From contig CAZDUA010000006.1 in NCBI GenBank assembly GCA_964508495.1, forward strand, positions 1 through 49,562: a stretch of DNA of 49,562 nt. Reading direction: 5' to 3'. The notes under the pieces are model-generated. The model saw nothing but the letters and a program-made list of their open reading frames with translations, did no database searches and was not told the origin of the DNA. A program made the position numbers and the translations under genes. Shown piece by piece: positions 30,449-39,213 of this stretch; position 1 is the first letter of the stretch; each line of letters starts with the position of its first letter. The DNA comes from CABMGU01 sp964508495. GTDB lineage: Archaea > Nanobdellota > Nanobdellia > Woesearchaeales > ARS49.

Positions 30449-31928
30449 GCCAGTTTTCTAACGCATGGAACAACAACCTAACACCAAAGCCAGTGCCGCC
30501 CTTGCGAATGTAAGCGTCATCAGAGTCAGCCCAGCTCACACCAGCAATATCAATATGAGCCCAAGGAGTCTTCTCGACAAAATTAGACAAGAAAACGCCG
30601 CCTACAATCGAGCCAGCCATTCTAGGCACAGTGGACATGTTAAAAACATCAGCAATATCAGACTTGACCAACTCATGATACTCAGCCCAGAAAGGCAACT
30701 GCCACAAACGCTCACCAGTCTCAGTGCCAGACTTAATCAAACTACCAATAAGCTTGTCATCCCTGCCCATAATTCCAGCGCAAGCATTACCAAGAGCAAC
30801 GCGCACGGCGCCAGTCAAAGTTGCAATATCAATCATCGCGTCAGGCTTCAAATTCTTTTCAGTATAAGCAAGAGCATCTGAAAGAATAACACGGCCTTCT
30901 GCATCAGTGTTGCCAATCTCAATGGTCTTGCCATTGTAAGCCTTCACAATGTCACCAGGCTTGTACGCATCCATGCCAAGCATGTTCTCAGTAGCAGCAA
31001 AAACTCCAACAACATGAACTTTAGACTTCAACAAAGCAGCAGCACGAACAGTCGCAAGAACAGTAGCAGCGCCAGCCATGTCCTCCTTCATCGTAACCAT
31101 GCCATCCGCAGGCTTAATATCTAAGCCACCGCTATCAAAAGTAATACCCTTGCCAACTAACGCAATCTTCTTCTTGCCACCGCCATTGTATTCCATGATT
31201 ACAAAACGCGGCTCGTTAACACTGCCCCTGTTGACTGCCAGAAGAGCGGTGAGACCAATTTTTTCAATCGCTTTCTTATCATACACGGTAACTTTAACGC
31301 CTAATTTTTCCAGTTTCTTAGCTTCATCTGCAAGATCTGCCGGCTTCAAGTTACTCGCAGGCTCGTTCACCAAGTCGCGCACCAAATTAGTGCACTCGCC
31401 AAGAATCGCGCCTTTTTTCACATCAGCATCCACGCTGTTGCCAACTAAAGTAACCTGAGAAATGACCTTGATGCGATGCCTATCAACAGTCCTATACTTA
31501 ATGTATTGATAAGCGCCAAGAACACTGCCCTCGGAAACAGCCTGAGCGCGCAATTGTCTGGAAGTTCCCTTAACATCAAGATTGTGCAAAGTCGTAGCAT
31601 ACTCAGTAATACCGCAGAAATCCCTCGCAATCTTAGCGCTCAAACCAGCAGCCCTTCTAAGAATTTCCAAATTAAAATCCTGCGGTTTACCAAGACCAAG
31701 CAAAAGAATATTCTTGGCAGGAATCTTGTCCAAAGTCGAAACAAGCCTGAACTGCAGCCACTCACCCTCAAACTCTTTTCCCTTAATTGCGTGCGCGATA
31801 GCGCCATTCAACTTCGCATCAACAGACTTCAACTCAGAAGGAAGTTTTTCAGCGGGAAAAAACAAGCCAACGACAATTAGCTCTGTTTTGAAAGAATCAA
31901 GATGGGCGTCAACAACACTCACTTTCAT
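30441..31928 (-). CDS. pepA: Leucyl aminopeptidase (M17 family)
   Basis: The 495-residue protein begins at ATG 31928; the longer frame upstream is not supported. The catalytic domain shows GKGITFDSGGLDIKPADGM, MKEDMAGAA and NTDAEGRVILSDAL, which bind the two metal ions and the substrate. The N-terminal domain of about 160 residues is the normal macro-like fold. It removes N-terminal residues from peptides, probably in protein turnover. A cttataaacc box lies about 27 bases upstream (about 31950-31959), suggesting a leaderless transcript. Archaea with M17 enzymes are a minority, so bacterial origin is possible. Confidence 0.93.
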   Translation of the reverse strand: MKVSVVDAHLDSFKTELIVVGLFFPAEKLPSELKSVDAKLNGAIAHAIKGKEFEGEWLQFRLVSTLDKIPAKNILLLGLGKPQDFNLEILRRAAGLSAKIARDFCGITEYATTLHNLDVKGTSRQLRAQAVSEGSVLGAYQYIKYRTVDRHRIKVISQVTLVGNSVDADVKKGAILGECTNLVRDLVNEPASNLKPADLADEAKKLEKLGVKVTVYDKKAIEKIGLTALLAVNRGSVNEPRFVIMEYNGGGKKKIALVGKGITFDSGGLDIKPADGMVTMKEDMAGAATVLATVRAAALLKSKVHVVGVFAATENMLGMDAYKPGDIVKAYNGKTIEIGNTDAEGRVILSDALAYTEKNLKPDAMIDIATLTGAVRVALGNACAGIMGRDDKLIGSLIKSGTETGERLWQLPFWAEYHELVKSDIADVFNMSTVPRMAGSIVGGVFLSNFVEKTPWAHIDIAGVSWADSDDAYIRKGGTGFGVRLLFHALENWHG

Positions 31929-31968
31929 GCAAAAAACAAATCGTGAAACAGGTTTATAAGGTTTTTGG

Positions 31969-32799
31969 CTATAGTCGAGAAAATTCCTTTTGCAACAACA
32001 ACGCATCACTTTCAATATTTGGCGATTCCGTGATAACAACGCCCTTAATCTTAAATTCCTTCCACGCTTTCAGCATATCACGCCAGTTAAAATCAGACTC
32101 CTCGAAATTCAAATGGTTCTTTTCGCCCTTCGGACCGTAATTAATGCCACAACACTGAATGTGCATGTTATCCAACGCTTCCCTGCCGAGACCCTTCTCG
32201 ATTTGGGAGAGAATATCTCTGAATTCCTCTAAAGTATTGTTTGTACCGTTATATCTAGCGTGCAAATGGCCAAAATCAACACATGGCAGGACTTGTTCAA
32301 CATCTTGAGAAAGCCTTATTGTTTCCTGCAAGTCACCCCACTGAGTCTCCTTGCCAGTTGTTTCAGGACGAATCCAAATCTTAACACCCTCATCCTTGAG
32401 CGTTTTCACAACATCCTTAACGCCTTTCTTGACAATCTCGTGAACTTTATCCTTAGGACGGCCAAGATAATAACCCATGTGCCAAGTAATACTATACCCA
32501 CCACACTCGTTAACACGCCTTGCAGCAGAGAGCATCCTGTTAATAGAAGCGTGCAATTTTTCAGCTTCCAACGCGGCAAGATTCACATAATACTGGCCGT
32601 GACAAGTCAACGTAACATTAAGCTCTTTAGCCACCTTCTTAATCTCAGGAGCAAGCTTCTCATTAACGTGCACATTTTGAACAAACTCGAACTCCATAGC
32701 ATCAAGGCCAAGAGCACGAACTTGCCTGATGCCATTCATAGTATCACGAGGAATAGTCGACATCGGAATACCAGGAGTGCCAAAAATCAAGGATTTCAT
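31969..32799 (-). CDS. Endonuclease IV-like AP endonuclease (TIM barrel)
   Basis: The 276-residue protein has the xylose isomerase-like barrel of AP endonuclease family 2. Seen are FGTPGIPMSTIPRDTM, the LTCHGQYYVNLAA strand, AARRVNECGGYSITWHMGYYLG, RPETTGKETQWG, and CVDFGHLHARYNGTNN. The His, Glu and Asp residues of these segments would bind three zinc ions. Endonuclease IV nicks DNA at abasic sites, but archaeal members of this group can have other sugar-phosphate substrates. It is single or the last gene of a short unit beyond the ASCH gene. Confidence 0.82.
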   Translation of the reverse strand: MKSLIFGTPGIPMSTIPRDTMNGIRQVRALGLDAMEFEFVQNVHVNEKLAPEIKKVAKELNVTLTCHGQYYVNLAALEAEKLHASINRMLSAARRVNECGGYSITWHMGYYLGRPKDKVHEIVKKGVKDVVKTLKDEGVKIWIRPETTGKETQWGDLQETIRLSQDVEQVLPCVDFGHLHARYNGTNNTLEEFRDILSQIEKGLGREALDNMHIQCCGINYGPKGEKNHLNFEESDFNWRDMLKAWKEFKIKGVVITESPNIESDALLLQKEFSRL

Positions 32800-32822
32800 A
32801 ACTTTTCATACAGAACGCGTGT

Positions 32823-33254
32823 TTATAATTTTATCGCGCCAACATCATCAACGCACAACCAAGCAGACATATTGCCAAAACCCTTCTTACTGATGTTGAA
32901 AGGCCTTACTTTCTGAGCATTTCTCAAAAATATTAGCAGGCAATACCTTTTGTGCTTGAAACGCGCGTAGAATTTGCTCACATCACTAATATTAATTCCG
33001 TCAACACTGCCAAACTTGTCCAAGATTTCTTTCACAGCGTGCGGAGTGAGCTCGGAAAACTGCAAAACACGCTCGACCTCCGCTTTAATCGTAACAGGCT
33101 CGCCAGAATCCTTGAAATAAACACTCTCGCCAGCTTTAATCCTATCCCACGGAGCAGACTTGTTCGAATACCATCTTGACTCAATCTTTTTCTCACCAGA
33201 AAGAATCTTCTGCGTAAGCTTCCACGACTTTCGCATAATAGCAACATGGTCCAT
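32823..33254 (-). CDS. ASCH-domain protein
   Basis: The 143-residue protein has the ASCH/PUA-like barrel: MDHVAIMRKSWKLTQKILSGEKKIESRWY, then PWDRIKAGESVYFKDSGEPVTIKAEVERV (each cited in part). The G-E-K-x-I-E-x-R segment is the family hallmark that lines an RNA/nucleoside pocket. ASCH proteins act on or bind RNA or modified nucleosides, including as amidohydrolases. The start is one base after the HAD gene stop, extending the SUF operon downstream. The actual substrate is unknown. Confidence 0.8.
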   Translation of the reverse strand: MDHVAIMRKSWKLTQKILSGEKKIESRWYSNKSAPWDRIKAGESVYFKDSGEPVTIKAEVERVLQFSELTPHAVKEILDKFGSVDGINISDVSKFYARFKHKRYCLLIFLRNAQKVRPFNISKKGFGNMSAWLCVDDVGAIKL

Positions 33255-33255
33255 T

Positions 33256-33963
33256 CTATTTCACAATCTTCAACAATTCTTTAAGATCACGAATCTCAAA
33301 TTTCGGCTTTGGAGTCTCAGGACTGCGCTGCTCACCTCTGCGATTAATCCAGCAAACAGCCAAGCCAGCACTAGTAGCGCCGCAAACGTCCATCTGAGAA
33401 CTCGCAACGTGCAAGACATCAGAAAAAGGCAATTTAAGAGATTTTACGGCCTTCTCATACATTTCAAAATGAGGCTTTGGAACACCAGTCACATCGGAAA
33501 TAAAAATGCCGTCAAAAACAACAGGAATCTTCTTCACAACAATCGAAAACAATTCAGGATCAGCATTAGAAACGATAACAATCTCGCACTTCTTCTTCAA
33601 CTCAGACAAAACCTCAGCAACCTCAGAAAAAGGCATTATATCCTTCCACTTCTCAAACAACAACTGCTCCTCGCCAGCAGGAGAAATGCCAAACGTCTTG
33701 CAAACCTCATCAAGACTCTTAGTTACCATCTCCTTATATTTCAAACGAGGCATCTTCTCAACATACCAACGACCAGCACGCCTCCAAGCCAAAGCAAACT
33801 CCTTAGCAGAACACTTCAAATTATTATTCTTAACAATAACAGAAGAAACACTCTCCCAGACCGGAAGCCAGTCTACAAGAGTTCCCCAAAAATCAAGAGT
33901 AACAGCACGGAACTTTGTAGGCCTATCCGAAACTTTTCCCGCAACCACAACTTTGCTTAGCAT
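33256..33963 (-). CDS. HAD-superfamily hydrolase, haloacid dehalogenase-like
   Basis: The 235-residue protein contains HAD motif I DFWGTL, motif II SNAD, motif III with the lysine in GVPKPHFEMYEKA, and motif IV HVASSQMDVCGATSAG. The aspartyl nucleophile is thus intact. The HVASSQMDVxGA form is like the haloacid dehalogenase subgroup, though phosphatases are also likely. The ATG at 33963 lies 41 bases inside the upstream DUF1858/IscA gene, an unusually long overlap that indicates coupling. A start further down is not evident. Confidence 0.82.
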   Translation of the reverse strand: MLSKVVVAGKVSDRPTKFRAVTLDFWGTLVDWLPVWESVSSVIVKNNNLKCSAKEFALAWRRAGRWYVEKMPRLKYKEMVTKSLDEVCKTFGISPAGEEQLLFEKWKDIMPFSEVAEVLSELKKKCEIVIVSNADPELFSIVVKKIPVVFDGIFISDVTGVPKPHFEMYEKAVKSLKLPFSDVLHVASSQMDVCGATSAGLAVCWINRRGEQRSPETPKPKFEIRDLKELLKIVK

Positions 33964-34570
33964 TTGGATTGTTAATCTTAAAACCAGACTCGTTCAAACT
34001 ATCAACATAATCAATCTCAGAGCCGCGAAGCATGTTCAAGCTGTCAGCATCAATAAACACTTTAACACCCTTGTCCTCAAAAACAATATCGGCCTTTTCA
34101 GGAGCCTTCTCAAAGTTCATCTGGTAAACAAAACCAGAACAACCGCCAGGCGTGACAGAAACCTTCAAGCCATGACCATCAAGCTTGTCCTTAGCCAGCA
34201 ATTCCTTAATCTTGCTAGCAGCACCCTCAGAAATAAACACTTTAGCAGGGCCCTGAGGAACTTCTTCCTTACTTGAAGAAAGCCCACTGGCTTTTTCAAG
34301 TTCCCGAGAATCAGCGGATTCTCGCGACTCTTCAGACTGTTCAGAAGAAACAAACTTGTTAATCTCACTAACAAGACTTTCAACAGTCTCATCATCAAGA
34401 CCGTGAACCTTACAGCCAGCTTCAATCGTGTCAAACACGTTAGCATGACAGCCAACACAATGCAAGCCGTGCTCGAGCATAATAACGGCCGCGTCAGGAT
34501 ATTGCTTCAAAACATCAGAGATAACCATGTCTTTCGTCACTAATTGCTTGATTTCAACTGTATGATTCAT
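33923..34570 (-). CDS. DUF1858-IscA/SufA fusion, Fe-S carrier
   Basis: The 215-residue protein joins two modules. Residues 1-72 are a DUF1858 domain, with C38-x2-C41 in GLHCVGCHANVFDTIE. Residues about 109-215 are an A-type Fe-S carrier (HesB/IscA) with C144 in PGGCSGFVYQMNFE and C208-x-C210 in CGCGKSFG. They are joined by a Ser/Glu-rich linker (residues 77-104) coded by two palindromic cassettes (34272-34300 and 34305-34324), shared in part with msrA. The carrier receives clusters from the SufU/SufBC scaffold; DUF1858 is found near hybrid-cluster and Fe-S proteins. The ATG at 34570 overlaps sufU by 17 bases. Confidence 0.87.
   Translation of the reverse strand: MNHTVEIKQLVTKDMVISDVLKQYPDAAVIMLEHGLHCVGCHANVFDTIEAGCKVHGLDDETVESLVSEINKFVSSEQSEESRESADSRELEKASGLSSSKEEVPQGPAKVFISEGAASKIKELLAKDKLDGHGLKVSVTPGGCSGFVYQMNFEKAPEKADIVFEDKGVKVFIDADSLNMLRGSEIDYVDSLNESGFKINNPNAKQSCGCGKSFG
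34272..34327 (-). repeat. Two palindromic cassettes in the DUF1858/IscA linker
   Basis: On the coding strand the first is CGAGAATC-CGCT-GATTCTCG (34324-34305), differing by one base from the msrA copy at 27440-27459. With flanks the match covers 27 bases (34301-34327). The second (34300-34272) is CTTGA-AAAAGCC-AGTG-GGCTTT-C-TTCAAG, with the same outer stem and one-base 3' bulge as the msrA cassettes. Both keep the reading frame and encode SRESADSRE and LEKASGLSSS. Confidence 0.88.
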
Positions 34571-34961
34571 CTTCAACCTCCAGCTTCATTCCTAAATACT
34601 GAATAACTCCCAACTTCAACACTTTCAAACCCAGCAAAGCGCACTTCAAACGCATGCACGAAATTGGTATATTAATAAGTTTCAACGCGTCCTCTTTATT
34701 AAACTTAGCTACTTCTTCCAAAGACTTACCAAGAGCATATTCAGTAAGCATTGAAGCAGCAGCCATCGAAATAGCACAACCCTTTCCTGAGAAACGGCAG
34801 TTTCCAATCTTGCCATCTTTAATTAAAACGTTCATCGTTATTTCATCACCACAAGAAGTATTAGCATCATGGCTGATGATATCAGGATGAGGCAAGACTC
34901 CCTTATTCCTCGGATTACGATAATAATCCAAAATTATCTCCTGATACATTTCGTCGATCAT
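34554..34961 (-). CDS. sufU: SufU/IscU-type Fe-S cluster scaffold
   Basis: The 135-residue protein has the three scaffold cysteines C37 (SCGDE), C62 (GKGCAIS) and C107, with the ligand D39. SufU proteins bind zinc and activate SufS by accepting persulfide, while IscU builds clusters. The position next to sufS supports SufU. The GCAIS motif and LDYYRNPRNKG start are characteristic. The start overlaps the sufS stop by four bases. Confidence 0.93.
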   Translation of the reverse strand: MIDEMYQEIILDYYRNPRNKGVLPHPDIISHDANTSCGDEITMNVLIKDGKIGNCRFSGKGCAISMAAASMLTEYALGKSLEEVAKFNKEDALKLINIPISCMRLKCALLGLKVLKLGVIQYLGMKLEVEDESYS

Positions 34962-36172
34962 AAGCGGAACACCTTCTTCGCCTTCTGCAAAGCCGCAAGG
35001 AAAGCATCAACGTCCTCTTTGGTATTGTAAGCACCAAAACTAATCCTTACAGTTGCAGGAACGCCAAGACGCTCCATCAACGGCTGAGCGCAATGATGAC
35101 CACTCCTAACACAAACATTCTGCTGGTCAAGCACAGTAGAAACATCATGAGCGTGCATGTCGCCAAGATTAAAACTAATAACGCCCGCTCTATTCTCAGG
35201 ACCGTAAATAGTTATCAAGTCATCTTTTTTCATCTTGTCATAAGCATACTTGGACAGTTCCTGCTCGTGCTTCCAAACATTCTCCATGCCAAGACCGTTC
35301 AAATAGTCAACAGCAGAGCCAAGACCAACAACACCAGTCACGTTGGGAGTGCCAGCCTCAAACTTCCAAGGCGCATCATTCCAAGTCGCACCTTCAAAAG
35401 TGACAGTCTTAATCATGTCCCCACCGCCAAACATCGGAACCATCTTATCAAGCAATTCCCTCTTTGCAAAAAGAACACCAATTCCAAACGGAGCAAACAT
35501 TTTATGGCCGGAAAAAACCATAAAGTCGCAATCCAAGTCTTTAACGCTAACGGGCAAGTGAGGAACACTCTGAGACGCGTCCAAAAGAACAGAAACACCA
35601 TTCTTATGCGCCTCAGCAATCATCTCCTTAGCAGGATTAATAGTTCCCAACACGTTGCTAATATGCGTGAAAGCAAACAACTTGGGCTTCTGCTTCAACA
35701 AATGAACAATAGAGTTCTTGTCAAGCTCGCCAAGCTCCGTAATAGGAACATAAACCAATTTAGCGCCAGCCTTCTTCGCAAGCATCTGCCAAGGAACAAT
35801 ATTACTATGATGCTCCATCTCAGTCAAAAGAATCGTGTCACCCTTGCTGACGTTAAAATTACCCCAACCATGAGCAACCAAATTAACAGCCTCAGTCGCA
35901 TTCCTGACGAAAACTATTTCTCTAGGATTAGCGCCAATAAAATCAGCAGTCTTCTTTCTAGCACCCTCGTACGCCTGCGTTGCCTCCTCTGCAAGAGAAT
36001 AAACACCGCGATGAATGTTAGCATTAGTAGTCTCTTCAAACTTTCTCACAGCATCCAAAACAAACTTCGGCTTCTGAGTAGTTGCAGCGCTATCTAAATA
36101 AATCAAGTTGCGCGCAAAAAACGGAAAGTCCTTGCGCACCTTACCAGCGTCCAATACAGTTATGCTTGCCAT
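34958..36172 (-). CDS. sufS: Cysteine desulfurase SufS
   Basis: The 404-residue PLP enzyme takes sulfur from cysteine to make persulfide. K224 in FSGHKMFAPFG binds PLP, C361 in RSGHHCAQPLM is the persulfide carrier, and the N-terminal YLDSAATTQKP and NIHRGVYSL are group II (SufS) hallmarks. The gene follows the short sufD with a 13-base overlap and leads into sufU. It supplies sulfur to the operon's scaffold proteins. Confidence 0.96.
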   Translation of the reverse strand: MASITVLDAGKVRKDFPFFARNLIYLDSAATTQKPKFVLDAVRKFEETTNANIHRGVYSLAEEATQAYEGARKKTADFIGANPREIVFVRNATEAVNLVAHGWGNFNVSKGDTILLTEMEHHSNIVPWQMLAKKAGAKLVYVPITELGELDKNSIVHLLKQKPKLFAFTHISNVLGTINPAKEMIAEAHKNGVSVLLDASQSVPHLPVSVKDLDCDFMVFSGHKMFAPFGIGVLFAKRELLDKMVPMFGGGDMIKTVTFEGATWNDAPWKFEAGTPNVTGVVGLGSAVDYLNGLGMENVWKHEQELSKYAYDKMKKDDLITIYGPENRAGVISFNLGDMHAHDVSTVLDQQNVCVRSGHHCAQPLMERLGVPATVRISFGAYNTKEDVDAFLAALQKAKKVFRL

Positions 36173-36690
36173 TTCTCCAAATAATGCTCAAAGCCCTTAG
36201 GCAGTTTCAAAAAACCCTGAACTATCAACTTACGAGCCTCCGATTCTGACACGCCCCTGCTCGCCATGTAAAACACCTTCTCAGCATCAATAGGACTAAC
36301 AGTCGCAGCATGAGAAGCTTTTACCTCGTCAGCTTCTATCTCCAATGAAGGAATAGCTTCTGCCTGAGAACTTTCATCTAAAAGCAAAAAGTGCTGTGAG
36401 ACAAAACTATCACTCAGCTGTCCGTGCTTAGGAATTATTACTTTGGCATGCGAGAGAGCGTTTTGTGCTTTTCCAACAACACCACGAACGTTAACACGCG
36501 ATATTGTATTTCTCGCATCATGAATAATTGTTAACGTACTCTGAACATTTCCGGACATGAAAATCTCATCAACATAAACCTCAGCACCCTCGCCGGCCAA
36601 TCTTATAACACGCTGGGCAGTTTCAGGACTATCATGAACCAGCACAATCCTCTTCTTCTCATTAGCAGGAACAACAAACTCGTGAATCAT
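36160..36690 (-). CDS. sufD: Short SufD-like protein, 176 aa
   Basis: The protein matches the C-terminal beta-helix half of the SufB/SufD family, with SHAATVSPIDAEKVFYMASRGVSESEARKLIVQGFL (cited in part), the segment that closes the SufBC2D core. Full SufD is usually above 350 residues, so about half is missing at the N-terminus. Repeat strands (VHDSPETAQRVIRLAG...VYVDEIFMSGNVQ) suggest the protein is a compact intact fold, not a decayed gene: the frame is clean, coupled to both neighbours and starts at a normal ATG. It may pair with SufB in a reduced scaffold. Confidence 0.82.
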   Translation of the reverse strand: MIHEFVVPANEKKRIVLVHDSPETAQRVIRLAGEGAEVYVDEIFMSGNVQSTLTIIHDARNTISRVNVRGVVGKAQNALSHAKVIIPKHGQLSDSFVSQHFLLLDESSQAEAIPSLEIEADEVKASHAATVSPIDAEKVFYMASRGVSESEARKLIVQGFLKLPKGFEHYLEKWQA

Positions 36691-38087
36691 CCCACACTAC
36701 CCTCCATTTCCATCTGAATAAGCTTGTTCAACTCAACAGCATACTCCATAGGAAGCTCTTTCGTAAATTCAGCAATAAAACCAAGAACGATCATCGCCAT
36801 GGCCTCGCTCTCAGACAAACCGCGAGACATCAAATAGAATAATTGCTCTTCTCCAACCTTGCCAACAGTAGCTTCATGAGCAATAGTAGCACTCTGCTCC
36901 TCAATCTTCATAGTAGGATAAGTATCAGAACGCGACAACTTATCCAAAATAAGAGCATCACACTTAACAGAACTCGTCACGTTCTTAGCACCCTTGGCAA
37001 CTCTCAAAAGACCACGATAACTAGAACGACCGCCATCTTTACTGACAGACTTGGAAATTATTCTCGAACTCGTGTTAGAAGCAAGATGAATCACTTTGCC
37101 ACCAGCATCCTGATGCTGAGCTTTTCCAGCATAAGCAACACTCAAAATATCAGCTTTAGAACCCTCGCCCTTCAAAATAACACAAGGATACTTCATCGTA
37201 AGCTTACTGCCAAGATTTCCGTCAACCCACTCAACAGTCGCGTTCTTATGAGCCATAGCGCGCTTTGTAACCAAATTGTAAACATTACTGCTCCAGTTCT
37301 GAATAGTCGTATAACGAACCTTCGCGTTCTCAAGAGCGATAACCTCAACAACAGCAGCGTGCAAGCTGTCAGTAGAATAAACAGGAGCAGTACAACCCTC
37401 AATATAGTGCACTTCAGCATCCTTATCAACAATAATCAACGTGCGCTCGAACTGGCCGACGTTTTTTGCGTTAATCCTAAAATAAGCCTGCAAAGGAACC
37501 TTTACTTTAACACCAGGAGGAATGTAAATAAAACTACCACCACTCCAGACAGCACTGTTCAACGCGGCAAACTTATTATCGCCCGCAGGAACAATAGTGG
37601 CAAAATATTTCTTGACAAGCTCAGGATGCTCTTTAACAGCAGTATCAGTATCAGTGAAAACAACACCCTGCTTTGCCAAATCCTCTCTTAATTTATGATA
37701 AACAGTCTGGCTCTCATACTGAGCGCCAACGCCGCCCAAAAACTTCTGCTCAGCCTCAGGAATACCAAGCCTGTCAAAAGTCTTCTTAATATCAGCAGGA
37801 ACGTCCTCCCAATTATGAGCGGTCTTGTCCGTTGGATTGAAAAAATAAGTATACTTGTCAAAATCAATGTTTTTCAAATCGCCGCCCCACTCGGGCATTG
37901 GCTTGCTCAAAAAAATCTTCAACGCTTTCAACCTAAAATCGAGCATCCACTCAGGCTCTCCTTTCACTTTAGAAATCTGCCTGACAGTATCTTCTGAAAG
38001 ACCCTTAGCAGTCTTGAAAGCAAACGTCTCAGGATCCTTAAAACCATACTTCTTCTCGTAATCATTATTAAGAATAGTCAAGCTCAT
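36687..38087 (-). CDS. sufB: Fe-S cluster assembly protein SufB
   Basis: The 466-residue scaffold protein has the diagnostic YTTIQNWSSNVYNLVTKRA, GSKLTMKYPCVILKGEG, and the C-terminal MKIEEQSATIAHEATVGKVGEEQLFYLMSRGLSE (cited in parts). The conserved late Cys/His/Glu set of SufB forms the nascent cluster site with SufD. It starts at ATG 38087, overlapping sufC by four bases. The gene order C-B-D is the common archaeal/bacterial SUF order. Confidence 0.96.
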   Translation of the reverse strand: MSLTILNNDYEKKYGFKDPETFAFKTAKGLSEDTVRQISKVKGEPEWMLDFRLKALKIFLSKPMPEWGGDLKNIDFDKYTYFFNPTDKTAHNWEDVPADIKKTFDRLGIPEAEQKFLGGVGAQYESQTVYHKLREDLAKQGVVFTDTDTAVKEHPELVKKYFATIVPAGDNKFAALNSAVWSGGSFIYIPPGVKVKVPLQAYFRINAKNVGQFERTLIIVDKDAEVHYIEGCTAPVYSTDSLHAAVVEVIALENAKVRYTTIQNWSSNVYNLVTKRAMAHKNATVEWVDGNLGSKLTMKYPCVILKGEGSKADILSVAYAGKAQHQDAGGKVIHLASNTSSRIISKSVSKDGGRSSYRGLLRVAKGAKNVTSSVKCDALILDKLSRSDTYPTMKIEEQSATIAHEATVGKVGEEQLFYLMSRGLSESEAMAMIVLGFIAEFTKELPMEYAVELNKLIQMEMEGSVG

Positions 38088-38815
38088 ACAGTAATCAACC
38101 TCTGATAGCCCTTCTTTTCAACATCAACAGCAAGAGAAGAATCACCGCTCGCAACAATTTTTCCGTCAACAAGAACGTGAACAAAATCAGGCTTCAAATA
38201 ATTCAACAAACGCTGATAATGAGTAATAATCAAACAACTGAAAGCAGGACTTCTCAAAGCATTAACAGCCTTAGCCAACAACTGCAAACTATCAACATCC
38301 AAACCAGAGTCCATCTCATCAAGAACAGCAAGCTGAGGGTTTACAGTCAATAATTGCAATATTTCAGCGCGCTTTTTCTCACCGCCAGAAAAACCAACAT
38401 TCACATCACGCTCAATAAAACTTTTGTCAACACCAAGCAAAGAAAGAGAAGAATCAAGCTGTTTCTTAAAATCAACAAAAGACAACTTATCATTCTTAAC
38501 CTTCGCCAAAGTAAACAAAAATTTTGAGAAACTAACACCAGAAATTTCCAAAGGACTCTGGAAAGCCAAAAACAAACCAAGCCTTGCACGCTCATCAGGC
38601 TTTAATTGAAGAATGCTCTTTCCATCAACAAGAATGTCGCCTTTTTCAATCTTGTACTTAGGATGGCCTGCAAGAACGTAAGACAGAGTGCTCTTGCCGC
38701 TACCATTAGGACCCATTAAAGCATGAACTTCACCAGGATTGACAACTAACGAAATTCCTTTAAGAATACCCTTTCCATCGATAGAGACATGAAGGTCCCT
38801 AATCTCCAGTTTCAT
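38084..38815 (-). CDS. sufC: Fe-S cluster assembly ATPase SufC
   Basis: The 243-residue ABC ATPase has Walker A GPNGSGKST (residues 35-43), the signature GFSGGEKKRAEILQ and Walker B LAVLDEMDSGLDVD, with the SufC-type DSGLD. It dimerises on SufB/SufD and drives conformational change during cluster assembly. It starts 11 bases after the regulator gene, with a ggggg Shine-Dalgarno overlapping that gene's end. Confidence 0.97.
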   Translation of the reverse strand: MKLEIRDLHVSIDGKGILKGISLVVNPGEVHALMGPNGSGKSTLSYVLAGHPKYKIEKGDILVDGKSILQLKPDERARLGLFLAFQSPLEISGVSFSKFLFTLAKVKNDKLSFVDFKKQLDSSLSLLGVDKSFIERDVNVGFSGGEKKRAEILQLLTVNPQLAVLDEMDSGLDVDSLQLLAKAVNALRSPAFSCLIITHYQRLLNYLKPDFVHVLVDGKIVASGDSSLAVDVEKKGYQRLITV

Positions 38816-38826
38816 AACATTTCCCC

Positions 38827-39213
38827 CTATTGTATCTGAATTAAATCTGTCTTCTCAAAACAAACATTACAATTCTTAGGAGCGCCCCCCAAAGACTCGT
38901 GCACCTGGCACACAATACGCTCCTGCCTGATCAAATTAACCAAACGCTGCATTTCACGCATCAAACTAGTCTCACTAACAATCCTACTGGCAGACTCTTT
39001 AATAGCCGCTTTAACCTTGCCATCAAACTTCAAGATAGAAGCACGCTTAGAGCTCATATACTGGCTCACAGCAGGCTCTGTAACACTCAAAAGCTTCGCA
39101 ATCTCCTTCTGAGACTTACCGCTTTCCTTCATACAAAAAGCGATTTCCTTCCTAATAGCAGGAAGCACGTAAAACACCTCGATCTCCTGAGGCTGCAGCA
39201 AACGGTTAACCAT
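38827..39213 (-). CDS. HTH transcriptional regulator with C-terminal cysteine cluster, SUF operon head
   Basis: The 128-residue protein has an XRE-like helix-turn-helix at about residues 32-55 (GKSQKEIAKLLSVTEPAVSQYMSS). Its C-terminus carries C102, H105, C115-x2-C118, a possible Fe-S or zinc site; C27 is also available. Archaeal regulators of this form are known as predicted regulators of uncertain ligand. Being first in the sufCBDSU operon, it is a candidate Fe-S-sensing autoregulator, though this is an inference from position and cysteines. A TATA box 27 bases ahead of the ATG and an inverted repeat over the start codon support autoregulation. Confidence 0.82.
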   Translation of the reverse strand: MVNRLLQPQEIEVFYVLPAIRKEIAFCMKESGKSQKEIAKLLSVTEPAVSQYMSSKRASILKFDGKVKAAIKESASRIVSETSLMREMQRLVNLIRQERIVCQVHESLGGAPKNCNVCFEKTDLIQIQ

